NCBI GenBank assembly: GCA_903837285.1
Contig: CAILUD010000002.1
Location: 1-44,420, forward strand
Reading direction: 5' to 3'
Length of the DNA stretch: 44,420 nucleotides
Source of the DNA: an uncultured Bacteroidota bacterium
GTDB taxonomy: Bacteria > Bacteroidota > Bacteroidia > Bacteroidales > GWA2-32-17
A program made the position numbers and the translations under genes. This document shows positions 26,974 to 35,981 of this stretch, piece by piece; positions within the stretch are counted from its first letter, which is position 1; each line of letters begins with the position of its first letter. The notes under the pieces were generated by a model. The model searched no databases. It saw nothing but the letters and a program-made list of their open reading frames with translations, and was not told the DNA's origin.

Positions 26974-29024
26974 GAAATAGTATAACTCCTAAAGAAATTA
27001 GCTGGCTTTCATTTAATGAAAGAGTTTTACAAGAAGCAGCCGACCTTAATAATCCGCTTTTTGAAAGAATAAAATTTCTTGGAATATATTCTAATAATTT
27101 AGATGAGTTTTTTAGAGTAAGAGTTGCAACTTTAAAAAGAATTACTCAACTTGGTTCAAAGGCCATTAAAATTTTAGGCTATGATCCGGCTGTTGTTTTA
27201 AGAAAAATTCAGGAAATTGTTATAACACAACAATTTTATTTCGACAGAACTTATCGTTCAATTTTATCCGAATTAGCTAAGCATAAGATAGTATTAATAA
27301 ATGAATCTCAATTAAACGAAAAGCATAAAGAATTTGTTCAGGATTATTTTCTAAACAAATTGCGTCCACATATTATGCCCGTGATGATTGATCAACTAGA
27401 TGAAATTCCTCCTCTTGAAGACGATATGGTATATCTGGCAATATCATTGAAGTTTGAAGACAAAAAGAAAAGACCTATAAATTCACTTATAAAAATTCCA
27501 TCAAACGTTTTACCAAGGTTTGTTGTACTTCCCGAAATTAAAAAAACAAAGTACATTATATTTCTTGATGACATTATAAGATTTGGATTACCAAATATTT
27601 TTTACATGTTTAATCCATCAGAAATTAATGCCTACACCATTAAAGTTACAAGAGATGCGGAACTTGATATTACCGATGATATTTCCGAAAGTTATATTAA
27701 CAACGTAGTTAGAGGTTTGCAAAAAAGAAAAGAAGGCGATCCCGTACGTTTTATTTTCGACGAAAGTATGCCTTCACATCTGCTTAAGCTTTTAATGAAA
27801 AAGATGCATTTTAAGCATGATGATACTATAATTCCAGGTGAAAGATATCATAACTTCAAAGATTTGTTAACATTACCAGATTTCGGGATGAAAGAGCTTT
27901 CCAAAAGCACTTTTAAGCCTATTCAACATCCTTTGATAGAACCAGGAAAATCAATTTTTGAAAGTATTTTAAAGAACGACATTTTACTTTATTTCCCATA
28001 TCACTCATTTAATTATTTTATCGATTTGTTAAGGGAAGCATCTATTGATCCGAAAGTAAAATCAATAAAAATTGCATTATATAGATTAGCAAATAACTCA
28101 AATGTAATAAGTGCATTAATAAATGCTGCAAGAAACGGAAAAAATGTTACGGCTCTTCTCGAACTTCAGGCTAGGTTTGATGAAGAAGCTAACATTAAGT
28201 ACGGAAATATTCTACGCGAAGAAGGTGTAAAAGTTCTGTACGGTGTTCCGGGCTTAAAGGTTCATGCAAAACTTTGTTTAATAGAACGAATAGAAGGCAG
28301 AGATACAACTCATATTGCCTGTGTAGGAACTGGTAATTTTAATGAATCGACTGCCAGGCTATATACGGACACCATGATAATGACAGCCGACAGAAAAATA
28401 ACAAAAGAGATAATTAAAATAATTGACTTTTTTAATAGAACTTATCAGAAAGAACAGTTTTATCACTTATTTGTTTCGCCTTTTAACACCAGACAAAAGC
28501 TTAATAAATTAATAACAACAGAAATTGAAAATTCTCAAAAAGGATTGCCTGCTTTTATTCATTTAAAACTAAATAATCTGGTTGATGTTGAAATAATAAA
28601 CCTATTGTATCAAGCAGCTAAAGCTGGAGTAGAAATTAAGCTTAATATAAGAGGAATGTTTTCAATGAAAACTGAAAATAGTTCTAAAATTAAGGCAATT
28701 GGAATTGTAGACAATTATTTAGAGCATAGCAGAATTTTTATTTTCTGTAATGGTGGAGACGAAAAGTATTTTATTTCATCTGCCGATTTAATGACTCGTA
28801 ACATCGATCGCAGAATTGAAATAGTATGCCCAATATATAGTAAAAACATTCAGCAACAATTAAGATTAATTTTTGATAATTGTTTTAAAGAAAATGTAAA
28901 AGCTAGAATACTTGACGATAAATTGTCTAATAAATTAATAGAAATAAAGAAAAACGAAAAACCATATCGCTCGCAATTCGAGTTATACAATGTGTTAGAG
29001 CAATTTCACAGAGGTGAAAATTAA
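26970..29024 (+). CDS. ppk1: Polyphosphate kinase 1
   Basis: A 684-aa PPK1. It has the N-terminal helical domain beginning with ISWLSFNERVLQEA, the FLGIYSNNLDEFF signature and a PLD-like catalytic part. Autophosphorylation His432 sits in KVHAKLCLIER (430-440), and a second conserved His586 in EHSRIFIFCNG. The final SADLMTRNIDRRIEI block is present. It polymerises the terminal phosphate of ATP into polyphosphate at the membrane or in the cytoplasm, reversibly. Coupled by a 4-bp overlap to sixA. Full family length; no defects seen. Confidence 0.96.
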   Translation: MRNSITPKEISWLSFNERVLQEAADLNNPLFERIKFLGIYSNNLDEFFRVRVATLKRITQLGSKAIKILGYDPAVVLRKIQEIVITQQFYFDRTYRSILSELAKHKIVLINESQLNEKHKEFVQDYFLNKLRPHIMPVMIDQLDEIPPLEDDMVYLAISLKFEDKKKRPINSLIKIPSNVLPRFVVLPEIKKTKYIIFLDDIIRFGLPNIFYMFNPSEINAYTIKVTRDAELDITDDISESYINNVVRGLQKRKEGDPVRFIFDESMPSHLLKLLMKKMHFKHDDTIIPGERYHNFKDLLTLPDFGMKELSKSTFKPIQHPLIEPGKSIFESILKNDILLYFPYHSFNYFIDLLREASIDPKVKSIKIALYRLANNSNVISALINAARNGKNVTALLELQARFDEEANIKYGNILREEGVKVLYGVPGLKVHAKLCLIERIEGRDTTHIACVGTGNFNESTARLYTDTMIMTADRKITKEIIKIIDFFNRTYQKEQFYHLFVSPFNTRQKLNKLITTEIENSQKGLPAFIHLKLNNLVDVEIINLLYQAAKAGVEIKLNIRGMFSMKTENSSKIKAIGIVDNYLEHSRIFIFCNGGDEKYFISSADLMTRNIDRRIEIVCPIYSKNIQQQLRLIFDNCFKENVKARILDDKLSNKLIEIKKNEKPYRSQFELYNVLEQFHRGEN

Positions 29025-29042
29025 ATTTATATTAAGCAATTT

Positions 29043-29756
29043 TTACTCTAATTCTTTTAGGTAAAGTCCGATAGTCTTTTCTAAACCAAAATATAAAGCA
29101 TCACTAATTAATGCATGCCCTATTGAAACTTCTTTTAATCCCGGAATGTTGTTAGCAAAATATTTTAAATTATCCAGACTCAAATCATGCCCTGCGTTTA
29201 TTCCAAGACCAACTTTATTGGCAGCTTTTGCAGCTTCAATGAAAGGCGCAATTGCTCTTTCTTTGTTTAAGAAATAATTTGCTGCATAAGGTTCGGTATA
29301 CAACTCAATTCTATCTGTTCCTGTTTGTAAAGCATTTTCAATATTTACCAATTTTGTATCAACAAAAATTGAAGATCTTATTTCAGCAGCCTTAAACCTA
29401 TGAATTACATCAAATAAGAAACTTTTATGTTTTACTGTATCCCATCCGGCATTTGAAGTTAATGCATCCGGAGGATCTGGAACCAAAGTAACTTGATCGG
29501 GTTTAACTGAAATTACCATTTTAATAAATTCTTCGCTTGGATAACCTTCAATATTAAACTCTGTTTTAATATTCTCTTTTAAAATATACACATCACTGTA
29601 TCGTATATGTCGTTGATCGGGACGTGGATGAACGGTGATTCCATGAGCACCAAACTTTTCGCAATCTAAAGCTACTTTTAAAACATCGGGAACATTTCCA
29701 CCTCTGGCGTTTCTAAGTGTAGCAATTTTATTTATATTTACGCTCAATCTTGTCAT
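29043..29756 (-). CDS. pdxJ: Pyridoxine 5'-phosphate synthase
   Basis: A 237-aa TIM-barrel enzyme of the DXP-dependent vitamin B6 pathway, joining 1-deoxyxylulose 5-phosphate and 3-amino-2-oxopropyl phosphate to pyridoxine 5'-phosphate. Diagnostic parts are the start [35 protein letters not shown] (with the catalytic His and phosphate-binding Arg), [16 protein letters not shown] and the closing [14 protein letters not shown]. It is convergent with ppk1 (18 nt apart) and divergent from the CBS-domain gene (49-nt gap), so pdxJ probably has its own promoter in that gap. Confidence 0.96.
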   Translation of the reverse strand: MTRLSVNINKIATLRNARGGNVPDVLKVALDCEKFGAHGITVHPRPDQRHIRYSDVYILKENIKTEFNIEGYPSEEFIKMVISVKPDQVTLVPDPPDALTSNAGWDTVKHKSFLFDVIHRFKAAEIRSSIFVDTKLVNIENALQTGTDRIELYTEPYAANYFLNKERAIAPFIEAAKAANKVGLGINAGHDLSLDNLKYFANNIPGLKEVSIGHALISDALYFGLEKTIGLYLKELE

Positions 29757-29805
29757 GACAATTTTTTCGGTAAAGTTATTGTATTATTGAGTATTTAAAA
29801 AAACT

Positions 29806-30471
29806 ATGCACGCAAAAGATTTAATTTCTGATATAGTTCCTGCGCTTAAAACGTCAGATACAGGAATTCAGGCACTTAATTGGATGGAGATATTTCGTAT
29901 TTCGCATTTGCCAATTGTAAACGATAAAGAATTTTTGGGTTTAATCTCCGATTCTGACATTTTCGATTTAAACATGGCCGAAGAATCAATAGGTAATCAC
30001 AAATTATCACTTTTTAGTCCATTTGTTTCAGAAAATCAACATATCTACGAAGTTATTGAATTAGTTGCTCAACTTAAACTATCTGTTATTCCTGTTCTTA
30101 ATAACAATAAAGAATATCTTGGATTAATAACGTTACATGATCTATTACAGGGATTTGCAAAAGTAACTGCAGTAGATAAACATGGGGCGATAATAATTTT
30201 AGAAATGAATGTAAATGATTATTTTTTATCTGAGATCACTCAAATTGTTGAAAGTGAAGATTCTAAGATTTTAAGTTTATATGTTTCTGATTCAGAAAAT
30301 TCTTCAAAAATTGAAGTAACATTAAAGCTAAACACTAATGATGCAACACGTATTTTGCAATCATTTAACAGGTATAACTATAATGTTAAAGCATCATACA
30401 TGGAAGATAATGACATGACAAATTTATACCAAAATCGTTTCGACGAATTTATGAGGTATTTGAATATTTAA
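29806..30471 (+). CDS. CBS-domain pair protein with ACT-like C-terminus
   Basis: A 221-aa cytoplasmic protein. Two CBS motifs make a Bateman module: residues about 1-58 (HAKDLISDIVPALKTSDTG ... LPIVND.EFLGLISDSDI) and about 65-125 (SVIPVLNNNKEYLGLITLHDLL). The C-terminal region (about 135-205, beginning with GAIIILEMNVNDYFLSEI) has the beta-alpha-beta look of a small-molecule-binding ACT-like domain. CBS pairs usually sense adenosyl nucleotides. It is followed 2 nt later by an Omp85 protein and then nadK. This set is often found next to pdxJ in Bacteroidota, and an adenylate-sensing role in NAD or envelope control is an inference. Confidence 0.75.
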   Translation: MHAKDLISDIVPALKTSDTGIQALNWMEIFRISHLPIVNDKEFLGLISDSDIFDLNMAEESIGNHKLSLFSPFVSENQHIYEVIELVAQLKLSVIPVLNNNKEYLGLITLHDLLQGFAKVTAVDKHGAIIILEMNVNDYFLSEITQIVESEDSKILSLYVSDSENSSKIEVTLKLNTNDATRILQSFNRYNYNVKASYMEDNDMTNLYQNRFDEFMRYLNI

Positions 30472-30473
30472 AA

Positions 30474-31835
30474 ATGCGATTATTTTTTCTTTTATTTTTT
30501 TTACCACTTTTTTCTAATTCGCAAATCTTATTGTTGGGTAAAATTGAAATTTCTGGAAATAAAAAAACTCACGAAAAAATAATTTTACGAGAATTACCCT
30601 TTAAAGTGGGCGACACTATTTCTCTTGATAAAATTCAGGAGCAACTCAGAATTTCTAAAGAAAACATTTTAAATACCTCTTTATTTAATTTTGCTGAAGT
30701 TGATACTTTCGAAAAAACATTGAGCACAATTAATATTTCAATTAAAGTTATTGAACGTTGGTATTTATGGCCAATTCCTATATTTGAGCAGGCATCAAGA
30801 AATTTTAATTCATGGTTTTACGAAAAAGATTTTGAAAAAATAAATTATGGTTTGTTTTTAGCCCAAACAAATTTCAGAGGAAGAAATGAATTACTTAGAT
30901 TTGTTTTCAGGCGTGGTTTTCGCGAGCAATATGGTTTTGCATATTCAATACCTGGTATTGATAAAAAACAAAAGCTTGGATTCGAAATAAAGTTTCTATA
31001 TTATAAACAACGAAATGTTGCATTTTCTACATTTGAAAATAAACCAGTTTACTTGCTTACCGATAATTATAATTATCAGAATTCGTCTTCTTCAATAAAC
31101 TTTACATATCGTCCAGGAATTTACAATTGGCATAATTTTGAAACTTCATATAATAATCATTTTATAACTGATACGCTTTTTAAGACAAATGCAATTTTTA
31201 TAGGAAATAATTATAATAATACCCAATACATAACTCTTTCTTATACTTTTACAAGAGATAAGCGAAATTCAAATTATTATCCTTTAAAAGGGTATTATTT
31301 TTCAGCAAAGTTTTCGAAAACAGGATTAGGGGTATTAAAAAATGAGATGAATTATTTTACTATAAATTTAAAAGCCAGCAAATATTTAAAAATATCAAAT
31401 CGTTTTTATTTTTCAACCGCTGGTCACGCAGATTATTCTACTTTAAAAGATTATTCATATTTATTCTCAAGGGCCTTTGGTTATAACAGCTACACTAAGG
31501 GAATGGAGTTATACGTTATTGATGGAAATGCTTTTGGGTTATGGAACAATGCATTTAGATATCAATTAATAAAACCCCATACAGTACATTTACGAAAAAT
31601 TAAAGCAGAAAAATTTACTAAATTTCATTTTGCTATTTACGCAAGTCTAAATGCTGATGCTGGTTATGTTATTAATGAAACTCAAATAAATATGCCTCAT
31701 TCAAATGAATTTTTATATGGGTATGGTCTAGGCATTGACTTTGTAACGTACTACGATATTGTTTTTAGAGTAGAGTTTTCTGCAAATAAATTTGGCGAAA
31801 CAGGATTATTTTTGCATTTTAACGCACCTTTTTAA
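30474..31835 (+). CDS. Omp85/BamA-superfamily outer membrane protein with one POTRA domain
   Basis: A 453-aa protein. It has a signal peptide (about residues 1-17), one POTRA-like domain (about 20-95, ILLLGKIEISGNKKTHEKII ... FNFAEV) and a C-terminal barrel of about 330 residues (many alternating strands, ending FLHFNAPF with the aromatic-rich final strand). The POTRA-first architecture is like BamA or TamA, but the single POTRA and the short barrel resemble the smaller Omp85 relatives of Bacteroidota. It sits between a CBS protein and nadK, which is unusual for an envelope machine component. The substrate is not known. Confidence 0.75.
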   Translation: MRLFFLLFFLPLFSNSQILLLGKIEISGNKKTHEKIILRELPFKVGDTISLDKIQEQLRISKENILNTSLFNFAEVDTFEKTLSTINISIKVIERWYLWPIPIFEQASRNFNSWFYEKDFEKINYGLFLAQTNFRGRNELLRFVFRRGFREQYGFAYSIPGIDKKQKLGFEIKFLYYKQRNVAFSTFENKPVYLLTDNYNYQNSSSSINFTYRPGIYNWHNFETSYNNHFITDTLFKTNAIFIGNNYNNTQYITLSYTFTRDKRNSNYYPLKGYYFSAKFSKTGLGVLKNEMNYFTINLKASKYLKISNRFYFSTAGHADYSTLKDYSYLFSRAFGYNSYTKGMELYVIDGNAFGLWNNAFRYQLIKPHTVHLRKIKAEKFTKFHFAIYASLNADAGYVINETQINMPHSNEFLYGYGLGIDFVTYYDIVFRVEFSANKFGETGLFLHFNAPF

Positions 31836-31844
31836 ATTTAAAAT

Positions 31845-32732
31845 ATGATTAAAAAAATTGGTCTTCACGGTAATCGCATTAACTCAGATTTTTTTGAATA
31901 TTTCTCGTTGTTAATTAAAAAAATAACAGAGCAAAATGTCGAAATATTTATTAATAAAACATTTTTAGAAAACATTAACGAATGTTATGCCAATCAAATT
32001 AATGAGAAAGGCACTTTTACTTGCTTTTATGATTTAGAGCCTGATTTAGATTTAATGATTTGTATTGGTGGTGATGGCACTTTTCTTGAAGCTGTATCTA
32101 TTGTTAGAACATTAAACATACCAATTGTTGGAGTTAATAGTGGGCACTTAGGATTTTTAACAAATATTTCAAAAAATGAAATAGAATCTTCACTTAATGC
32201 AATTTTTTCAGATAATTTCACAATCGAAACAAGAACTTTATTAGAATTATCAAGCCAATCAACTATTTTCCCGGATTTTAATTTTGCTTTAAATGATATA
32301 ACAATTCACAAATTAGATACATCTTCAATGATAGCTATAAATGCTTCAATAAATGGAGAATTTTTAAATTGTTATAGAGCTGATGGTTTAATAATTTCTA
32401 CAGCAACGGGTTCAACAGCCTATTCTTTAAGTGCTGGTGGCCCTATATTAGTTCCTAGCGCTAACAGTTTTGTGATAAGTCCTATAGCTCCACACAATTT
32501 AAATGCTAGGCCAGTTGTTGTTCCTGCCGATTCAATAATTACACTTTCTGTTCAAAGCAGAACCGAAAATTGTTTAATTTCTGTAGATCATCGTTCTATT
32601 GCAATTGATTCATCTGCAGAACTTACAATAAAAAAAGCGGATTTTAATGTAAAAATGTTACAATGCCCACAGTATAATTTTTTTAACACTTTAAGATATA
32701 AATTAATGTGGGGTGCAGATCCTAGAAATTGA
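31845..32732 (+). CDS. nadK: NAD kinase
   Basis: A 295-aa NAD kinase that phosphorylates NAD at the 2'-hydroxyl to make NADP. It has GGDGT (75-79) with catalytic Asp77, the NSGHLGFL loop, NDITIHK (the conserved N(E/D)-x-x-x-x-K segment) and the glycine-rich TGSTAYSLSAGGPI loop, all as expected. It is cytoplasmic and final in the CBS - Omp85 - nadK group (9-nt gap before it). A 120-nt gap with the promoter of the PorG-like group follows. Confidence 0.95.
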   Translation: MIKKIGLHGNRINSDFFEYFSLLIKKITEQNVEIFINKTFLENINECYANQINEKGTFTCFYDLEPDLDLMICIGGDGTFLEAVSIVRTLNIPIVGVNSGHLGFLTNISKNEIESSLNAIFSDNFTIETRTLLELSSQSTIFPDFNFALNDITIHKLDTSSMIAINASINGEFLNCYRADGLIISTATGSTAYSLSAGGPILVPSANSFVISPIAPHNLNARPVVVPADSIITLSVQSRTENCLISVDHRSIAIDSSAELTIKKADFNVKMLQCPQYNFFNTLRYKLMWGADPRN

Positions 32733-32792
32733 GATAGTTAAGTGAATTTTATTAAATTTTATAGTTCTTTAAGTATAAAATGTCAATATTTT

Positions 32793-32824
32793 TTTGTGTA
32801 AAACTATTATTTTGCCTAATTTTG
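32793..32824 (+). promoter_or_regulatory. Promoter of the PorG-like / uppS / bamA group
   Basis: TTTG at 32793-32796, 20 nt, then TAATTTTG at 32817-32824, a close match to the Bacteroidota sigma-A pattern. The predicted start lies about 25 nt before the ATG at 32855. The gene spacings downstream (4-21 nt) suggest that it drives transcription into bamA and ompH. Confidence 0.6.
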
Positions 32825-32854
32825 ATGTTTAAAAACAAAAAATAACTTGAATTG

Positions 32855-33757
32855 ATGAGAGTTATACTCTTTATTTCATTTTTTGCAATTTGCTATACGT
32901 CAGCATTCTCACAGGCATCGTCGAGATGGAAACGTATGCGTTATGAAATTTATTATGGAATAGGTGCGACTAATTTTTTAGGAGAACTGGGAGGTGCTAA
33001 TCGAATAGGAACCAACTTTGTAAGAGATTTGGAATTCAGAATGACCAGACCAGTTTTAAGTCTTGGAGTTAGATATAGAATAACAGAAACTATTTCTAAT
33101 AAAACAATGCTAAGTTATGGTTGGTTAAAGGGTGATGACAAATCAACAACAGAACAGTTTCGTGCAAACAGAAATTTAAATTTCAAAGCTAATATTGCTG
33201 AATTTTCCACACAATTTGAATATTCTATAATTCGCGAAAAACAAGGGCATAGATATAATTTAAGACGAGTTAGAGGTATAAAAGGCTTTAAAACAAACAC
33301 TTATTTTTTCTTAGGTATTGGTGGATTTTTTTATAATCCTAAAGGTAAATATGTTGATGGTACATGGCATTCACTTCAACCATTAGGCACCGAAGGCCAG
33401 GGGATAGTTCCTACAAGAAAGAAATATTCTCGTTTTAGTGTTTGTATTCCATATGGAATTGGATTTAAATATGGATTAAACAGAAGATGGAATATTGGGT
33501 TAGAATACGGAATACGTAAAACATTTACTGATTATATCGATGATGTTAGTACGACTTATTTTGATAATCAGATGGTTAGAGATTTTAGCGGTGATGTTTC
33601 TGCATATTTAGCTGATCCTTCTATTATAAAAAATGGCCAATCAGCAGCTTATCAGCAGCGCGGCGATGCAAAAGATAAAGATACTTACATGTTTATGGTT
33701 ATTAATTTAACTGTAAAACTTTATACAACAAGGCAGGGAATGCCAAAATTTAGATAA
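32855..33757 (+). CDS. PorG-like outer membrane protein (DUF6089-type), paralog 1
   Basis: A 300-aa exported beta-barrel. The ATG at 32855 gives a signal peptide (MRVILFISFFAICYTSAFSQ); the TTG three bases earlier is ignored. The mature start RWKRMRYEIYYGIGATNFLGE, then the LGGANRIG loop, and the repeated FKANIAEFSTQFEYSIIRE and IPYGIGFKYGLNRRWN blocks are shared with the next gene and belong to the family that contains T9SS PorG. It is the longest of the three, with an insert at about 225-275 (DYIDDVSTTYF). It may be a structural component or paralog of the T9SS; only the third copy sits in the usual porG position. Confidence 0.75.
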   Translation: MRVILFISFFAICYTSAFSQASSRWKRMRYEIYYGIGATNFLGELGGANRIGTNFVRDLEFRMTRPVLSLGVRYRITETISNKTMLSYGWLKGDDKSTTEQFRANRNLNFKANIAEFSTQFEYSIIREKQGHRYNLRRVRGIKGFKTNTYFFLGIGGFFYNPKGKYVDGTWHSLQPLGTEGQGIVPTRKKYSRFSVCIPYGIGFKYGLNRRWNIGLEYGIRKTFTDYIDDVSTTYFDNQMVRDFSGDVSAYLADPSIIKNGQSAAYQQRGDAKDKDTYMFMVINLTVKLYTTRQGMPKFR

Positions 33758-33761
33758 TAAT

Positions 33762-34511
33762 ATGAAAAACAAAGCAATTGTATTAGTATTAGCTTTAATA
33801 ATAATAATTCCAGCTATTACATCTGCACAAAGATGGAAAAGAAGTAGATATGAAGTATTGGGAGGTGCAGGTCCTTCTTTCTTCTTTGGCGATTTAGGTG
33901 GCGCAAATAAAGATGCGACTCATTTTATGGGCGATTTGGATATGCAAGCTACACGATTTCACATACTTTTGGGTGTCAGGTACAAAGTTAAAGAGAAAGC
34001 TGCATTAAAACTAAATTTAATATATGCCAGGATTCATGGAAGTGATACATATACTGAAGCTGAGAGTCGTGCTGCAAGAAATGTAACATTTTCTGGTGGA
34101 TTATTTGAACCAAGTGTACAATTTGAATATTCTATTTTAAAAGAAAGACTTGGAGCAAGATATACTTTTAGTAATTTGCAAAGATTTAAACTTGTTTATG
34201 TTAACACATATGTGTTTTTAGGTTTAGGTGGGGTTTTGTTTTACCCTAACCCTGAGCTTTCTACTTTCAAAAATAATGTATTAAAAAAATATTCGCATTT
34301 TAATCTGGCAATTCCTTTGGGTATTGGTTTTAAATATGCAATTAACAGAAGAGCTTGTTTAGGACTAGAATTTGGTATGCGATATACTTCTACAGATTAT
34401 CTTGATGGGCATTCGGATAAGTTTTCAAAAGCAAATGATGCATACTCTTTCCTTAATTTAAACGTTACTTATAAATTAAAAACTGCACGTAGCGGTTTAC
34501 CTAAATTCTAA
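33762..34511 (+). CDS. PorG-like outer membrane protein (DUF6089-type), paralog 2
   Basis: A 249-aa protein, clearly a paralog of the preceding gene: RWKRSRYEVLGGAGPSFFFG, GGANKDATHFMGD, EYSILKERLGARY, IPLGIGFKYAINRR and GLEFGMRYT align along the whole length. Signal peptide about residues 1-22. It lacks the ~50-residue insert of paralog 1. Gap 4 nt before and 16 nt after, so it is co-transcribed. Both copies look intact and well diverged, so the duplication is old. Confidence 0.75.
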   Translation: MKNKAIVLVLALIIIIPAITSAQRWKRSRYEVLGGAGPSFFFGDLGGANKDATHFMGDLDMQATRFHILLGVRYKVKEKAALKLNLIYARIHGSDTYTEAESRAARNVTFSGGLFEPSVQFEYSILKERLGARYTFSNLQRFKLVYVNTYVFLGLGGVLFYPNPELSTFKNNVLKKYSHFNLAIPLGIGFKYAINRRACLGLEFGMRYTSTDYLDGHSDKFSKANDAYSFLNLNVTYKLKTARSGLPKF

Positions 34512-34527
34512 TTTTCTTTATTCCAAC

Positions 34528-35223
34528 ATGTTATTAAAACAGGCATTTGTTATATGTTTTCTGTTCGTTTTAGTTTTTAAAGTACCTGCACAAAAAAACT
34601 TAGACTTTGGCCTTTTCTTAGGTACTTCATATTATCTGGGTGATTTAAATAATTCCCGACACTTTTATAACCCTCATGTTGCATACGGAGGTCTAGTTAG
34701 GTATAATTTAGGCTCTCGTTGGGCAGTTCGTGCAAGTATATTTGGCGGTGGGCTTTCTGGAGATGATTTAGATTTTAACTTTAAATATCAAAGGTATAGA
34801 AAACTTGCCTTTAGTACACCAATTGTTGAAATTACCGGACAATTGGAATTAAATTTTCTTCCATACAAAATAGGAGATAAGAAGCATAACTATACTCCAT
34901 ATGTTCATTTAGGTGGAACTTTCTTAGTTGCTTCATATGCTATACAGCCTTATCAGCCTGCAATACCTTTTGGGGTAGGTTTTAAATTTAATTTTTTACC
35001 ACGAGTAGGAATGGGTTTAGAGTGGACTTTTAGAAAAACATTTACAGACGGAATTGATAAAGTTGTTTGGTTTAAGCAATTGCCTACAACTACAACCGAA
35101 AATAGTTATTTGTTTAATAAACAAACAGGGTATTACCATCAACGCGATTGGTATTCATTCTTTGGTTTATTTATAACATACCAAATTAAACAGTCTGGTG
35201 CAGATTGTAATACATATCGATAA
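34528..35223 (+). CDS. porG: PorG-like T9SS outer membrane protein
   Basis: A 231-aa exported barrel with signal peptide (residues 1-21) and the PorG/DUF6089 look: DFGLFLGTSYYLGDLNNSRHF, GGLVRYNLGSRWAVRAS, and IPFGVGFKFNFLPRVGMGLEW followed by TFRKTFTDGIDKV. It sits directly before uppS (1-nt gap) and bamA, the position of porG in Porphyromonas gingivalis (porG, uppS, omp85, ompH, ompH). PorG contacts the PorK/PorN ring of the T9SS. The most likely functional porG of the three; the two genes upstream are extra copies. Confidence 0.82.
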   Translation: MLLKQAFVICFLFVLVFKVPAQKNLDFGLFLGTSYYLGDLNNSRHFYNPHVAYGGLVRYNLGSRWAVRASIFGGGLSGDDLDFNFKYQRYRKLAFSTPIVEITGQLELNFLPYKIGDKKHNYTPYVHLGGTFLVASYAIQPYQPAIPFGVGFKFNFLPRVGMGLEWTFRKTFTDGIDKVVWFKQLPTTTTENSYLFNKQTGYYHQRDWYSFFGLFITYQIKQSGADCNTYR

Positions 35224-35224
35224 A

Positions 35225-35968
35225 ATGGATTATAAAGAGCTTATCGATAAAAAAAACTTGCCACGTCATATCGCCATAATTATGGATGGTAATGGAAGAT
35301 GGGCAAAAAAACAAGGTGGTATTAGAATCTTTGGACACCAAAATGGAGTAAAATCAGTTAATGATGTTGTTGAAGCATCTGCAGAATTAGGAATACAATT
35401 TCTTACACTATATGCTTTCTCAACCGAAAATTGGAATAGACCAAAATTAGAAGTTGAAGCATTAATGGGTTTATTAGTTTCTACTATTAGTAACGAACTT
35501 AAAAATCTTACAAAAAATAATATTAGGTTACTTGTTATTGGAAATATTGCTCAGTTACCTAAAAATGTAAGAAATAAATTACTGAAAACAATTGAAGTTA
35601 CATCTATAAATTCTGGACTTACATTAGTTCTTGCACTTAGTTATAGCTCTAGATGGGAAATTAATGAAGCTGTTGTTAATATAGCAAAAGATATTAAAAA
35701 TAACACCTTGCAAGTTGAAGATATTAACGAAACTGTTTTTAAAAAATATCTTTCAACATCTGAGATTCCAGATCCGGAATTATTAATAAGAACAAGTGGC
35801 GAATATAGAATTAGTAATTTTTTACTTTATCAATTAGCATATACCGAATTATATTTCACAGAAATACTTTGGCCTGATTTTTCGAAAAATGACTTTTATA
35901 AAGCTATTAATGATTATCAGTCGCGTGAAAGAAGATTTGGAATGACAAGTGAACAAATAACAAAATAA
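35225..35968 (+). CDS. uppS: Undecaprenyl pyrophosphate synthase
   Basis: A 247-aa cis-prenyltransferase. It has the HIAIIMDGNGRWAKKQG motif (catalytic Asp), the GHQNG and YAFSTENWNRP blocks, and the C-terminal DPELLIRTSGEYRISNFLL and ELYFTEILWPDF. It makes the C55 lipid carrier for peptidoglycan and O-antigen. The ATG at 35225 starts MDYKELIDKKNLPRHIA; the frame opens earlier within porG, but those codons are not part of the family. The gene is followed 13 nt later by bamA. Confidence 0.96.
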   Translation: MDYKELIDKKNLPRHIAIIMDGNGRWAKKQGGIRIFGHQNGVKSVNDVVEASAELGIQFLTLYAFSTENWNRPKLEVEALMGLLVSTISNELKNLTKNNIRLLVIGNIAQLPKNVRNKLLKTIEVTSINSGLTLVLALSYSSRWEINEAVVNIAKDIKNNTLQVEDINETVFKKYLSTSEIPDPELLIRTSGEYRISNFLLYQLAYTELYFTEILWPDFSKNDFYKAINDYQSRERRFGMTSEQITK

Positions 35969-35981
35969 ATAATATAAGATA

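Noticed and set aside
32855..34511. The first two PorG-like genes as an assembly duplication
   Set aside because: They differ widely in sequence and length (300 versus 249 aa), so they are old paralogs.
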